DNA of 64,000 nucleotides from Choristoneura fumiferana (GCF_025370935.1 NC_133482.1:15069431-15133430), one strand, 5' to 3'. Positions 24,088 to 37,100 are shown, counted from the stretch's first letter. Program-made: numbers and translations. Notes: a model not told the origin generated them from the sequence alone.

Positions 24088-24671
24088 TACAGCCACTTAC
24101 ATTTATATCTGTCACGATATCAAAAATGTGTGCACGCTTTGTAGAGGTGAGACGTATTTACTGGAATAGGTTTTGGCTTGACGCGTGAGTACGCGTTCCC
24201 GCCCGCGATTCTTTTAGCGTACGAGTATTTAGGAGTACGGCGGCTGACAACGTTCCGCCAACTTGAAAACAAGCATTTATGTACACTTTTTAATTGAACA
24301 ATTTATAAAAAATGCTGACAGTCCTAGACCCCGATAAAGTATGAAGGGAAGTTTTTAGTCGGTATTTAATATGTTAAAATTAAAAAAAATATGAAGCGTG
24401 AAGACTGAACTATGACGCGGAATTCGGTAGTTTGATATTCGTAAAACTACTAAAACTAGTACGGTTTATACGCAATCACGGGAGCGCATTTACGGGAATC
24501 ATTTTGTTTACGCAATGAGTCAATGAGTTAAGTACTCGTAGATACTCGTGGACCTGGTCTTTGGATCTAGTCTTTTTGTGGACGCGTACTCGCAAGACTC
24601 AGTCCGCGTTTTGCCTAGTACGTCTCACCTCTAACGCTTTGTTGAGTCAGATTTTGGTGCCGGTGAGTGTA
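24088..24671. mobile_element. MITE with 'tacag.cac' ends, carrying an internal insertion (copy A)
   Basis: The left end (tacagccacttac ... cgctttgtagaggtgagacg) is matched in inverted form at the right end (cgtctcacctctaacgcttt ... ggtgagtgta). The outer ends resemble the small palindromic MITE at 35037-35171. The centre, with 'gtactcgtagatactcg', appears to be a later insertion. The counterpart in copy B begins at the gap edge. Confidence 0.55.
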
Positions 24672-25260
24672 CAAGGCTTCAACATTCTTCTGAACTCTAG
24701 AAGCCACCGCACCTAATCAAACCTAAAACTATCATTCAGTTCAGTTATACGAGTATAAGTAGTGGTAACTTTTCATCGACATTAACTTGCAAGTTTTCAC
24801 TATGTTGTACTTCACTAAAAAGTCTCAGGACGTGTTGTAGGCTTTTTTAAATCTCGATTTAAGGCTTAAACTGACAGTTCTTGTATGGATCTGACAGGAC
24901 TTAAGACTACTTAAACCTAGATTAAACAGCCTGCCAGTGGACGTCAGTGTCTAAATCCGAATACTACGCCCTCTGGTAGGTATATTTTAGCCCAAACCAC
25001 AAGGCCAAACCTTTGTGCAACTAACCTCAACACTGGCCGGCCATCGTCACGTATCAAGTTGAAGTACATCAACAACTTTGTCACAACAAGTCAAGTCACA
25101 GTGATAATTTGTGTCAAGTGACAACACAGCGCGTCGTCTATATATTAAAATTAAATCCAATACTCTTAGGAAAGTTTCACGAAGATACCAGGAGGTTAGG
25201 AGTTGGCAGACGGTTTGATGATGGAAGTTGTGATGATCAAACGGCATAGTGATCAATTCT

Positions 25261-26325
25261 ACGCAGTTTGATCTTCATAACTGTTGTCATTGATAACTCT
25301 ACTGTTCTGTAAAAAAAAGAAGATACAATGTACCCGCACGATTGTTAGGAAGTGTATGTGAAAGCCGACGTAAGAAATATTTACCAACTGAAATTAAAAT
25401 AAAGCAATTTCGAGGTAAATTGTCATTTTGGAAGTTGACATCGATCATCGCAGGTGAGTTTTGAAAGTACAGTATCACAAATTCAACTGTTACGGTGGAC
25501 AAATTAGGAACTAACGTGGCGTCGCATTAAATTTTATTGAATTGCTTTGCAGTGGCGCCATCCGCAACGTAATCGTAAATTTGTAAAGCGATAACATTTT
25601 GATTAACATTACATTATCATTATGTGTCTTATCAACTAAAGTAATCATTCTCAAAGCATACTTCAAGTCTAGCCTTTTAGGAAAACAGCATATTTCTTCA
25701 AACAATATTTGTGTATCACTCATTGCCAACTTGTTTTGACATCTGTAAAAATACGCTCTCAGAAGTCAAAGTGACGATTTTACAGATTTTTGAAGAACAT
25801 TTTTATTTCAAACAATAATTTTATTACACAAAACATATTCCAGACATATATAACTAATCTCAACTAAAGTAATAAACAAAATCTCAGAATAATTCAATTT
25901 TTTAAACACGATTACGAACACAGAATACCAGTTGCAAGATTGAAAAAGTTCGCATGTCAATTTTAAAAAGTGTTGGCCGCTAAGAAACCATAGCGCATTC
26001 TTTTTTTCTAATTTCAAATTTTGTCATCATGACAATCGACTGCTCCCGTCGCGATTGTCATAAAACAAAATTCGCTCATTGCAAAACAATTCGCCGTCCT
26101 TTGAGGTTCCAATGAGAAAATATTCTTCAAATAATATCTTACCAATATTCCTTTAACCGTCATTCACTTTTGAGCTCCAAAGTCAAGTGTTGAGTGCCTT
26201 ATGTCAATAGCAAAGTGACGTGTAATTCACAAAATTAGGTCAAAGACCTTTGCTTCAGTTAACTTTCAAGAAACTTCACCACGCTGCGCAGGTCCGTGAT
26301 CAAAGTCATGAAGATCAAACTGCGT
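25261..26325. mobile_element. 1.07-kb non-autonomous TIR element (copy A)
   Basis: The left end acgcagtttgatcttcat is the exact inverse of the right end atgaagatcaaactgcgt; similarity drops quickly inside. The interior is AT-rich and shows no transposase in any frame. It lies in both copies of the duplicated unit (52398-53448), so it predates their separation. Superfamily not assigned. Confidence 0.6.
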
Positions 26326-27090
26326 GAGTATATCTTGGATATACACTGTGGTATAAATTTAAGTACGTATCTGCTTGCTCTACAACCACTCCAATGGCTA
26401 CTTGCTAGAAACACATAAATCTCGAGTAAGCGTTAAGCTCAGTTTAGTAGTGTCAAAATGTATGGAACTGTCAAGCTTAAGCCAGGCTTAGCTACTAAAT
26501 CTAGATTTATTTTTTCCTGCAAGACGGCCTAATACAATGTTGAACTAGTAGCATAATCTCGCTCAATTTATATTTCGACCATCAATTTTGAAATCAATCT
26601 TTACCTGATTGGTGTAAAAGGCAGAATGAGGGCTATTATTAATAAACCATTAATTCTGCTTTCCATATTCTACGTAGTATTTACCTACACATATTTCACT
26701 TGATATACTTGTCTTATGAATCGGGGTTGTTGATGGTATTCGATATTATATCGAACGGAATATAGATAAGCGGCAATAAGGAATGTTTTAGTGGCAATTA
26801 ATAGTGGCAATAAATTTCTTAGAGCTTTGTGCTATGTACTGGATGGTATCTTAAAATTGTTAAAACGACTGGAATACTTTGTCAGGTACTTTTGTGTCTT
26901 GTCAAAAGATAGTAAAATTCCGTTTTGTTTTATTTGGTATGAGTTTTCACAGGCTTTTATTTAACTTGCAACCTTTGTACGTAACTTTGTTTTGGTTTAA
27001 AAATTTTGTAAGATTTTCTTGTAGGTATTCCGATTGAGTTAAAATTTGGCATTCTTATTAACTACTTAACTTACGATATTCTAACTTTAC
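26326..27090. other. Non-coding DNA upstream of the homeobox exons (copy A)
   Basis: No exon with a start codon could be recognised here for the homeobox gene. A block at 26425-26530 (gctcagtttag ... ctactaaatctag) recalls the repeat at 24840-24930 and 39402-39520. The copy B equivalent is 53449-54211. Confidence 0.4.
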
Positions 27091-27373
27091 GAGCCTTAAT
27101 GATCTATTGGTTTGAGCCATGGCCTCTCAAGCAGAGGATCGTGGGTTCAAATCAGGGCGCGTGCCTCATGACTTTTTCTCGAAATTCATGTGCGAAATTT
27201 CATTTGAAGTTAACCAAGAGCTTTACGGTGAAGGAACACATCGCGAGGAAACCTGCACAAACCTGGGAACATATTCAATGGTCTGTGTGAAGTACCCAAT
27301 CGGCACTGGGCTCGCGTGGGAACTACGGCCTAAGCCCTCTCATCCTGAGAAGCCTGTGCCCATTAGTGCATAA
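27091..27373 (+). mobile_element. tRNA-derived SINE, diverged (copy A)
   Basis: Same SINE family as 17074-17329 but an older subtype: the body has 'ctttacggtgaaggaacac' and 'ggaacatattcaatgg', and the head is weakly tRNA-like. No (GAT)n tail. The orthologous copy is 54212-54478. Confidence 0.7.
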
Positions 27374-27893
27374 AGTCGTATTTTTAGTCAAACGAAGTCA
27401 ACTGACATAAAATATGCTAATGTCACTTTGTGAAATAATGTTGCCATGTTAATTGAAATAGGCGTTAGTTTTCGTTCAATCACGAATGAGTGATAGTAGT
27501 CAATCGTGTATCAGCACCCTTTTGGTACGAAAAACCCCATTGAACAGATCCAAAGACGCATTGTTTACAAGTATTTATCATAAAATTTAAAAATGTATGG
27601 TAATTAAACATTATGAATAAAACTTGGAAATAAATCAGACTAAAAAAAACTGTTTCTTTGGGATGGAAGGACTGAACACTGGCAATATGGACAGAAGATA
27701 AAAAAAATTTGACGTGATTATTAAAACATTCAGCTTAAAAAAACCATTTTGTCACAGCACTATTTTTGTTTCATTAAAACCTGACAACCCAGTAAACGTC
27801 AGGCAACTTCGTTTGATTAAAGATTCGACTTTAGTATGATGGTGGGTGACACTCTTTCCCGGCCCGGATAATACAGACATGGAAATACCTACC
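27374..27893. other. Non-coding DNA, upstream flank of homeobox exon 1 (copy A)
   Basis: AT-rich DNA with no coding support. A frame running from 27846 into exon 1 passes through a perfect hairpin and is judged intronic. Confidence 0.4.
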
Positions 27894-27958
27894 GTGTTTT
27901 TCATGTACACGCCCATAGAAGCTCATGTCAGTTTCTATGGGCGTGTACACAAAAACAC
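27894..27958 (+). repeat. Hairpin just upstream of exon 1 acceptor (copy A)
   Basis: Two arms of about 26 bases are almost perfect inverted copies (tacacgcccatagaa on the left, ttctatgggcgtgta on the right) around a loop of about ten bases. It ends 47 bases before the splice acceptor at 28005. It is also in copy B (54998-55062) with two changes. It may be a small palindromic MITE; an effect on splicing is only a possibility. Confidence 0.7.
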
Positions 27959-28005
27959 CCATGATGATGATGACTTGAAACTTGATCGACTTAACCCTTC
28001 CGCAG

Positions 28006-28199
28006 CGCGAGACCGTTTCCCGTCCACATCGTCGACGGACGAGAACGAGAGCGGGCCGGACTGGGACACGGAGCTGCCGCCGCCGCCCCCGCGCCCCGCG
28101 TTCATCCACCACCCCCCCGCCCCCGCAGAGCATCGTCATCGGCGCCGTGCGCAAGCGCCGCGGCAACCTGCCCAAGCACTCTGTCAAGATACTCAAGAG
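28006..28199 (+). CDS. achi/vis: Homeobox gene copy A, exon 1 (homeodomain start), +1 frameshift
   Basis: The acceptor is cttccgcag ending at 28005; the donor is ag|gtgagt with GT at 28200. It encodes an acidic Ser/Thr stretch (STDENESGPDWD), a Pro run and the homeodomain start (RKRRGNLPKHSVKILK). The C-run at 28112-28118 has seven C; copy B has six. With seven the basic homeodomain residues fall out of frame with the first half of the exon. Either a real loss-of-function change or a homopolymer sequencing error. Confidence 0.8.
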
Positions 28200-31100
28200 G
28201 TGAGTCTATCATCATATCAGCCCTAGGACGTCCACTGTTGGCCTCCCCCATATGATAGACGTCCAGTTGCTTCGGTTGTAAGCGGCCTGCATCCGCCACC
28301 ACTGCTCATTGCCACAGTATAAATATATAAGCTAAAGCAGTATGGAAGCTAGGCATATTTTTTGAGATAAATACCTACGCTCCAATGGAGCGTTAGGGTT
28401 GGCCAGTTATTTTATGTAAAATTGAAAAAAAAAGTTTAGTTCGCGCGGTATCTCAGCTTATTAGGCCTTTTATTTTAAGTTTTTATTTATCTTGCATTTG
28501 TATGTATTGTACGTATATTTTTATATTCGGTTCAAATCTTGCAAGTGAAATAAGACTCGCTTCCCGATGCATAACCTACCTACCTATCACCAAAACAACC
28601 AAACGTTTTATTTTAAAGAAAAATGTTTTTATTTGGTATGATAGTAAATCATTCTTACCTTTCAACATCAGCGGGGAGTTTAAAAAATTAAAACCCCGGT
28701 TTTGAAGAATCCGCGTTCAATCAGCTATACACTGCACAATATTTCCTAGGCATAGTTTTTAATATCGCGGATGGTCTGGGGCGCACGCAATGAGGGCTAT
28801 CGTTTTTTGTCTCACTAGATGGCGCACTGTTGCGTGAGGTTTTTAAGTATGGCTTTCAAAGTCTGTTATTACGGGCGTGAAAACAAAGTTTAGATTAAAA
28901 TCATATTTAATACACCTTAAAACCGTACCATAAAAATATCGAGCATGCCACAGTGTTGCCTAGTCCCCGTTTTGTTCGGAAAAAAGGGAGGACAAAGGTT
29001 TCCGAAAGCCAAAACTGTCTCAAAACACAGACATTAATTGTCCCGGAACGCATATTTGCCATAATTAATTTCAGATATTGCAAAATATTCACGAAATTAT
29101 TCTAATTATAAATAAACCCGCGTAGCTCACCCAAAAACTATGAGATTTGACATTTCGGAGACCTCACGCTACACTAGCGCCTCTAGTGGCGAATTCATTC
29201 GCGATAGCCCTCATTGAAACAACGCAACGCGGCCACTGCTCGTCTCGACGCGTCACTCGCTACTGCAGTACCGCGAGACCCCCTTAGAGGCCGTGTAGAG
29301 CGCCCGTCTGTGTCAGTGTGTTCGTTTCGATCGATTTGTTCATAGCTTCCCTACTGCTTTAGCTTATATATATATATACTGTGCCATTGCCACTAATGGG
29401 CCGATGAGCCGGTGGGTCGCTCAATATTTTCTCGTCTAGTGAACAAGAATGAGCGGGTCGGGTCCCGTTGGCCTTACTGGCATTTAGCCTTGGCGAGCAG
29501 AGCACCTTAGTTATATTTTGTCCGGGTAGCAAAATGCCTTGGTGTGTAAAACGCCCTCATTGCTATAATATTAGGCATAGTATAGACGGAATGACTTGGC
29601 TGTAAAACGACTTAATGTCAATGTTTTAGTAGGTAAATGGTCTGGTTTGGTCTTGTAAATCTATTTAATACAATCAAGACCTTACACAATTATCTGTAAG
29701 TTTTATAGATTTAAATAAAACGTTGGCTGACTTGAAACCTCTTTAGTCTGAAATGACGTACCTACTAACTTTTTAAAACTAAAGTCATAACTCCCTAGGG
29801 GAGGAAAACTATACGTAAATCCATAATTCCCACGGGAACAATTGAGGCCATTGTCTTTTAGTATATAGCCATGGAATAACGTCATTGACGAGCAAGTGCG
29901 ATGAAAATATAATTTTTCAGTTGACCCGTCGCGCGACCAATGACCTTTTTTGGGTAATTTTTGGATAAGTATACCCTATGTTAAAGGGTGATCGAAACTA
30001 GCAACAATAATTGACAAATCACGAGTAGTTGTTACGCTCCACTGTAGCGCGCGGGGCATCCGACGGGTTATTTAAAAATGTCAACTACTCTATTAACACG
30101 TTCTTCATTATCATCAGCCGGAAGACTTATACTGTTGAACACTGACCTTCCAACTTTCTTCAGAACGCCACAGTTATTTTTAAAACTTATTTCCATTTGT
30201 TCAAGGTGGCTCTACGATCACCGATACAATGCATATCCTAGTGACGCGGAGAAGCTGGCCCTGAGCCAAGAAGCGAACTTGACTGTTCTACAGGTAATAG
30301 TTTATTGCCTCAATTAAAATCTAGTACTTTCAATATCACCAGCGCTCAACATCTGTGGACTTTTAGCATAACCCTTTACCAGCCATAGTATATATAGTGA
30401 CCACATAAAATGTACACATAATAATATATTCGATTACAATATGGTACAAAATCAATTGAAGACATTACAAAATATTATTCCATTTTAAATTAATTTTTAA
30501 TTAATTATACTCTTTTTTGTTCCAACATGATTCAAATGACACATAATGATTATGTAACTTTGTGAAGCGGTATTTTTTTTTGTTTCCAACAGAGTTACAA
30601 TGCTTGAATAAATTAAATCACATTAAAACTGCCGATTGTAGTGTGAGTGTGCTAACAAATTGTTAAGTTATTGCATAGGCACTTAGTTTCTTTAATGAAC
30701 GCCTTTACAATGTTGTTTCAATAGGCTGCAATGGCTAGAGGTGAGGGTTATCGGTTAAAATAAAAGCGGTAAAATAAGCAAACTTATTATTAATTTGCAA
30801 GATTCAATTGTTCGTCAGAGTCGGATAGTGACACTCCAGGTGTTGGATAAATTATATTTTAAAATTCAAATAAGACTTTCAGTTCAATAGCGTCACGTTT
30901 AAAACAACTAATAATGCTATTGCCACGTTTAGGACTAGGTACGAGTACATGCAATAGTATCGATAGTTTCCGTAACAGTAGGAGGGACTCTAGTTACGTC
31001 AGTGTGGCATCATGTTAGAAAAAATAGTTTTTTTTTTAGGTAAACAATATAATGCAATGGTTCATTTTGTTGGCATGTCTAAAGCGGGACCTGGAAAAGG

Positions 31101-34100
31101 ATTAAGTAAATAAAAGCTTGTGTGACTTAGATCTGAAGTGGATCTAAAACACACAAGCTTTTATTTAACGTGCAATGTTGGAATATACCTATATACTCAG
31201 CAGCACAAAATTTGGCCCTACTATCTACAAACAAAATTACCTATTTCTTCATACATTTGAGGGCCAGATTTTTTGCCGCTCAGTATATTTTGTATGTACG
31301 GTGTCTTCAAATGTTTCAAGATAATCAGATTGACCTGAAATTTGGGAAGGGTATGATTACAGCAAAAATTTTGTAGGTATAATTTTTTTTTTTATAAAAA
31401 CTCGTATGCTCACTCAAGACCAACCAAAAGTCCAAAAGTCTTTTCTGGGAAATTGCATACGTTTTTATAATAAAATTCCAAAAAATATTATAAATGAAAC
31501 GGATACAAAATTCAGATCTATTGTCAAGAAGACATTTAATATCAAAGGCGTATTATAAAGTTAATGATTATATCATGGACAGGGATATTTGGAAATAATT
31601 CCGATCCGCATTAGCGATCCCTTCAAATAGCGAACCTACTGTGTTAAAAATAAAGTTGTGTTAAATACTTGTGATGTATACATATCATTTAATAATATTG
31701 TAAATCTGTTTTCAAAAAATATATATACCTCGTTGAGTTTCTTGCCGGATTCTTCTCAGCAGAGGTTTTTCCGAACCGGTGGTAGATTTTTTTTTGACAT
31801 TCATAAGTGCTTGTTATAGCCTAAATTGAATAAAGATATTTTGACTTTGACTTTGAACACTTTATTTGGCAAACGACTTTTTTTTGGGGACACTTGACAC
31901 CAATTGACCTAGTCCCAAACTAAGCAAAGCTTGTACTATGGATACTAGGCAACGGATAAACATACTTATATAGATAAATACATACTTAAATACATAATAA
32001 AAATCCAAGACCCGAGACCAAACATTCGTATTAACCCGGGCCCTCAAGCTTCGTAGTCAGGTTCTCTAACCACTCGGCCATCCGGTCGCTTGACTCGACA
32101 CTTCCACTCAGACTTCTTCTATTCAAAGCTCTCACATATTTTCTTACACCGAAAAGCTCTATGAAACCAGTTGTATACAACTTACGAAGTTATTGGTGCA
32201 AGCTTCGGATCGAGCTTCAATGCAAGCCTTTGTATCCCTGTCTTTCATGTAAGCTCTTAGAAAGTCCCCGAGGAAACTGGGGGCTAGCGAAATATTGCAA
32301 TGTAGCATTATACGGCTTTCAGATGACCTTAGACACGAAGTATTTATGACAGGAGGTGAAAACTTCCCCTCTTGATTAATAAATACGATTCGATTGATAC
32401 GAAAAAACTCTAAGGTTGTACCTAATGCATATGTTTATTATTAATAATAATCCTGTAAACTATACTCATTGACTGATCGAATGATAGGAAACACCAAATG
32501 TTACTGCTAAAATATGTAATGTAATGTTATATCTAAAATTAACAAGACATTCGGCCCGCTTTAGAGCTGCCGCCTACTCTATAATAATATAAACGTAGAG
32601 GTAGTTTAGCAATTATACTTAAATAATCAAGTTAAAATATTAAGTTTCACATTATTTCTAGACAACCCATTTGTAACATCATAACTGTCAAGAAACGCAT
32701 CATAATCGATATTAACATGTTCATCCAGTAAGTGTGGTGTGCTCTTTTCGTAAAAATGGCAGCACTACTTTGCGTAAAGATAAGCTAACACCTTTTGACC
32801 GCCGTAGTCTGATATATAAGACACCCAATGTCCAGCCACTATCGCCGTAGTCTTATAATTAAGACAAAATGTCATATAGTTTCGGTGTAGATGGTGACAC
32901 GGGCACGTACGAATGAAAACGTATTGGTGGTTAAAAGGTTAAAGCATCTCCTGTTATAGCTACTTTGTGACTAGCTGTACGGGGGAAACGTAAGAGTACG
33001 TTGATTGGGTATAATTCGGAAGATGTTATGGCGGTGTCGGTTGGTAGACTAGAAGCTAGATGCACAGGGCATTGAGTATTTGAATCAAGTTTCTTTGTGT
33101 GAATGTTATTTATACTAGTGAATAGAAAATTACGGCCACTTATATTTCAATAACCTTACCAACAAAAAGTTGGAAAACCCCCGACTTTTCACTTCGAAGT
33201 TCAATATCTCAAAAACGGCTGAACCGATTTTGATAAAGCATGTCTAAGAATCATCGCTAAAAAACCTGCTATCAAATCAAAAAACCGCATTCAAATCGGT
33301 CCACCCGTTTAAGAACTACGGTGCCACAGACAGACAGACACACAGACACACACACAGACATACAGACACACATAGCGGTCAAACTTATAACAGCCCTCTT
33401 TTTGCGTCGGGGGTTAAAAATACTTTGAACCAAGAGCCCGCGACGGCCAGATATTCGTTATTTTATAGAAGCTGTTTTATTTATGATCCTAAAACAGGTA
33501 ATAATGATACCCAACTGTGAAATTTGGGTAGCGTTGGCTTTGGCAGGTAACAGGTAGTAAATATGTATGTTTCAATGTTTTTATGTATAAAATTAATTAC
33601 ATTAGCCTATTAACGGCCAAAATAAAACTGGCAGTATTTTAGTGGTGTATGTTATTTATTAAACTAAAAGTAACAAAATTAAACATTTATGAGGAGAAAT
33701 TTATCATTTTTAAGAGGTGTGCTCAGATGGGTACAATGGCTCCTGCTGCCTGGCTGGATGGCTGATCTGCATCAGGCGTGAAATTTTGCAAAGCAAGGTC
33801 GTTCGAATCAATCTATCATCGAATCAATCATTATTCGCAATTAAATCAATAAAGCCATAGACAAATCGTCTTACACCGCCTTTAAGCAGCTGTACACAAG
33901 CGGGTACAGAGGGCGTTAATAGGTTAGAGGTCTAATATCTTATTGTATACCCTCAGGTGTGCAACTGGTTCATAAACGCGCGTCGGCGCATTCTCCCCGA
34001 GATGATTCGCCGCGAGGGCCACGACCCGCTCCACTACACGATCTCGCGGCGCGGCCGCAAGCAGAGCGCGGGCATGATGGCGCCCGGCGTCATGGGCGCC

Positions 34101-37100
34101 ATGGGGCCCATGACCATGAGCGCCATGGGCCCGATGACCATGGGCACCATGGGCGGGGTGCCGCTCGCGTCTACGTCCGGAGTTGTCGTATGGGATGGGA
34201 TTGGGATTGATGTGAGTTGATTTTTCTATATTTCAAGCAGCTACCTTCAACCCAGCCTATAAACGTCCCACTGCTGGGCACAGGCCTCCTCCCAGAACAA
34301 GAGGGCTTGGGCCATAGTTCCCACGCGGGCCCAGTGCGGATTGGGAACTTCACACGCACCATTGAATTGCTTCGCAGGTTTGTGCAGGTTTCCTCACGAT
34401 GTTTTCCTTCACCGCAAAGCTCGTGGTAAATTTCAAATGTAATTCCGCACATGAATTTCGAAAAACTCAGAGGTGCGAGCCGGGGTTTGAACCCACGACC
34501 CTCTGTTTGAGAGGCGATAGGTCAAACCACTAGGCCACCACGGCTTTTTTCAAGCAGCTACCTTAATGAGAGCTAATTGACAGGCGAAATATGGCAGACC
34601 TTAACCTTGAACGGACTTCGTTACTAACGCCATCTAGCAACGTTTCGTCTGTCAATTAGCCCTCATTGTATTATGATATAGGGTTGGATGCAAGCAAATA
34701 TTGCCTGATGTGATTATAACTTGATGCCAAATATATGTGACCTGACCTGACGACCTGACGACCTGAAGTTGTTAATCGTTTCTTGTCATAAAACAATAAT
34801 GTCGATAAGATGTATCTGTCCACTTGAAAGTTAGACTTTAGCCACATTCGTTTAAAAGTTGATAGACCATCTAGGCTAATCGTACAAGTGGCAACACCAG
34901 AGGCTTGCTGATGTGCTGCAAGCCTTGAGTGTCTTTAATAGATTATTTCATGTACAGTCGAGGAAACTGAATCACGTACCAGGGTCTCTGCCAAAGAAAT
35001 CATAGCGAATTTAATTATGGGAAGGTTCCACCCTGGTACAGTCACCAGCATTAATATCTGCAACAGCGGAGCGTGCAAAAATATCTGACACGTCCTTCCT
35101 GCCCTAGAAATAGAGTCGTATCAGATATTTATGCACGCTTGTTGTGTCACATATTGGTGCTGGTGACTGTACGTATTGAGTTTCTTCTCCACGCTGAAAA
35201 CTGCACTTCGACAATCGAATTTCTTTGCTCATTAAAATTATTTTTGTTTCTTTTAATCAGCCTCATTGTTTTTTTCCGATATAGAAACTGCGAGAAAATG
35301 GTGAAACAGTCTTTTCTCTGATCCGAGATGCTTTACTATTCTCAGACGAACACACAGCACAACCGCAGCCACGTGTACGGCGACAGTTTGCTCGTGTACC
35401 GCAGCGACGGCGACGAGCTGGTCGAAGAGGGATACTCCAGCATCAGCGAGGAGGAGGTCAAGTACGACCCCTCGGTCTGGCAGTCTGTCATCAGCTGCGG
35501 GCCCGACGACAGGCTGCACAATGACGCTAGGAGGTGAGTGTCAAGAGTTGTACCCTGATATTACTCCCGAAATAGGGATCATCATCATCATCATCCCAGC
35601 CTATATACGTCCCACTGCTGGGCACAGGCCTCCTCTCTGAACAAGAGGGCTTGGGCCATAGTTCCCACGCGGGCCCAGTGCGGATTGGGAACTTCGCACG
35701 CACCATTGAATCGCTTCGCAGGTTTGTGCAGGTTTCCTCACGATGTTTTCCTTCACCGCGAAGCTCGTGGAAAATTTCAAATGTAATTCCGCACATGAAT
35801 TTCGGAAAACTCAGAGGTGCGAGCCGGGGTTTGAACCCACGACCCTCTGTTTGAGAGGCGATAGGTCAAACCACTAGGCCACCACGGCTTACAAAATAGG
35901 GATACCATTTTAAAATTTAACTTTGTTAACAATTAACATTAACATTATGACTCTACATTTTGACATTATGCTAATTGATTTAATACCAATAACTTCATGA
36001 TTATAATTTTGATTATTGTATGCCCTTGCAGGGCGTCATGCACTAATTAATAATAATACCTAATGTAATACCTTTTACAAATATGTACTACATGACTTAA
36101 CAATGAAATAAAAAAAAATCTTAATCGCTAGGTTTCGATAAAATTTGGCACACTTGTTTTTAGTGCAAGATCAATAAAGACCACGGTACAATTTTTAGGA
36201 ATTCTCTCAGGGTTTTTTTTGTTGTTTTGTTTTTGTTACAACCGACTCAGAATCAAAACATTAACAACGTTATTACATATTCACGTTAAAAGGGCTGTAC
36301 CTACGTATTTGGATGAAATTTGGCAAAGTGTAGATTGCTGGTTATCTGGAATAATACAAAGGCTACTTTTTATCCCCATATTTTAACGGGATCGAATTAG
36401 AATCCCAAAATTTGAACCGTTACGATTAGAGGCATATAATTTGAACGCGGTTGCTTTTTGCGCAGGTTACAGTGTTGGGAATTTTCATGTTTTTAGGGTT
36501 CCGTACGTCAAAAGGAAAAAACTGAACCCTTATAGGATTACTAATCCGTCTGTCTGTCTGTCTATCTGTCAATACCCTTTTTCTCAGGAACCGGTGTTTC
36601 CAAGCTGAAATTCATATTAAATACTCAGTTCTACTGTCCCTTGGAGCTATGAAAAAATCAAACTTCTAAGCCAACGCAATTAAAAGATACAGCCGTTTAT
36701 GCTGCAAATTTTCAACACTCGCAAGGGAATCAAAACCTACTGTAGGTATCTTGAAATTTGGTACAAAGCAACGTCAGCACAGATAAGGAAAAACTGCGAA
36801 AAGCGTAAATTTTTAGGTACATCATATAATAAAAATATAATTTGTACGGAACCCTCAGTGCGCGAGTCCGACTCGCCCTTGGCCGGTTTTTTTTTTTTTT
36901 TTTTGAGAAATTACGAAATTTTCATATATTCAACTGCTAAACCGAATGGCTTACGCATGCGAAGCCTCGCGCTAATACACGTACCTAGTAGTAATTTAAT
37001 AAGTTATTTGATTCTATTCGATGTTTTTAATCCAATTTGATCTACCTATTTAATTTAATTCGATTTGATTTGTAATTTAATTTGTGAATTTAATTCAATT

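Noticed and set aside
27846..28005. In-frame extension of homeobox exon 1 with several Met codons
   Set aside because: It runs through a near-perfect hairpin and is preceded by no exon features, while a clear acceptor lies at 28005 (55109 in copy B).
32161..32349. 62-codon frame conserved between copies A and B
   Set aside because: All intron DNA is equally conserved between the copies, so conservation carries no coding information; no splice or domain support.
33959..34210. Alternative-frame product of exon 3, rich in Arg, Ala and His
   Set aside because: GC-rich shadow frame; the homeodomain recognition helix lies in the chosen frame.
36699..37040. 113-codon open frame
   Set aside because: Inside the 'agggttccgtac' interspersed repeat; copy B does not keep it open.
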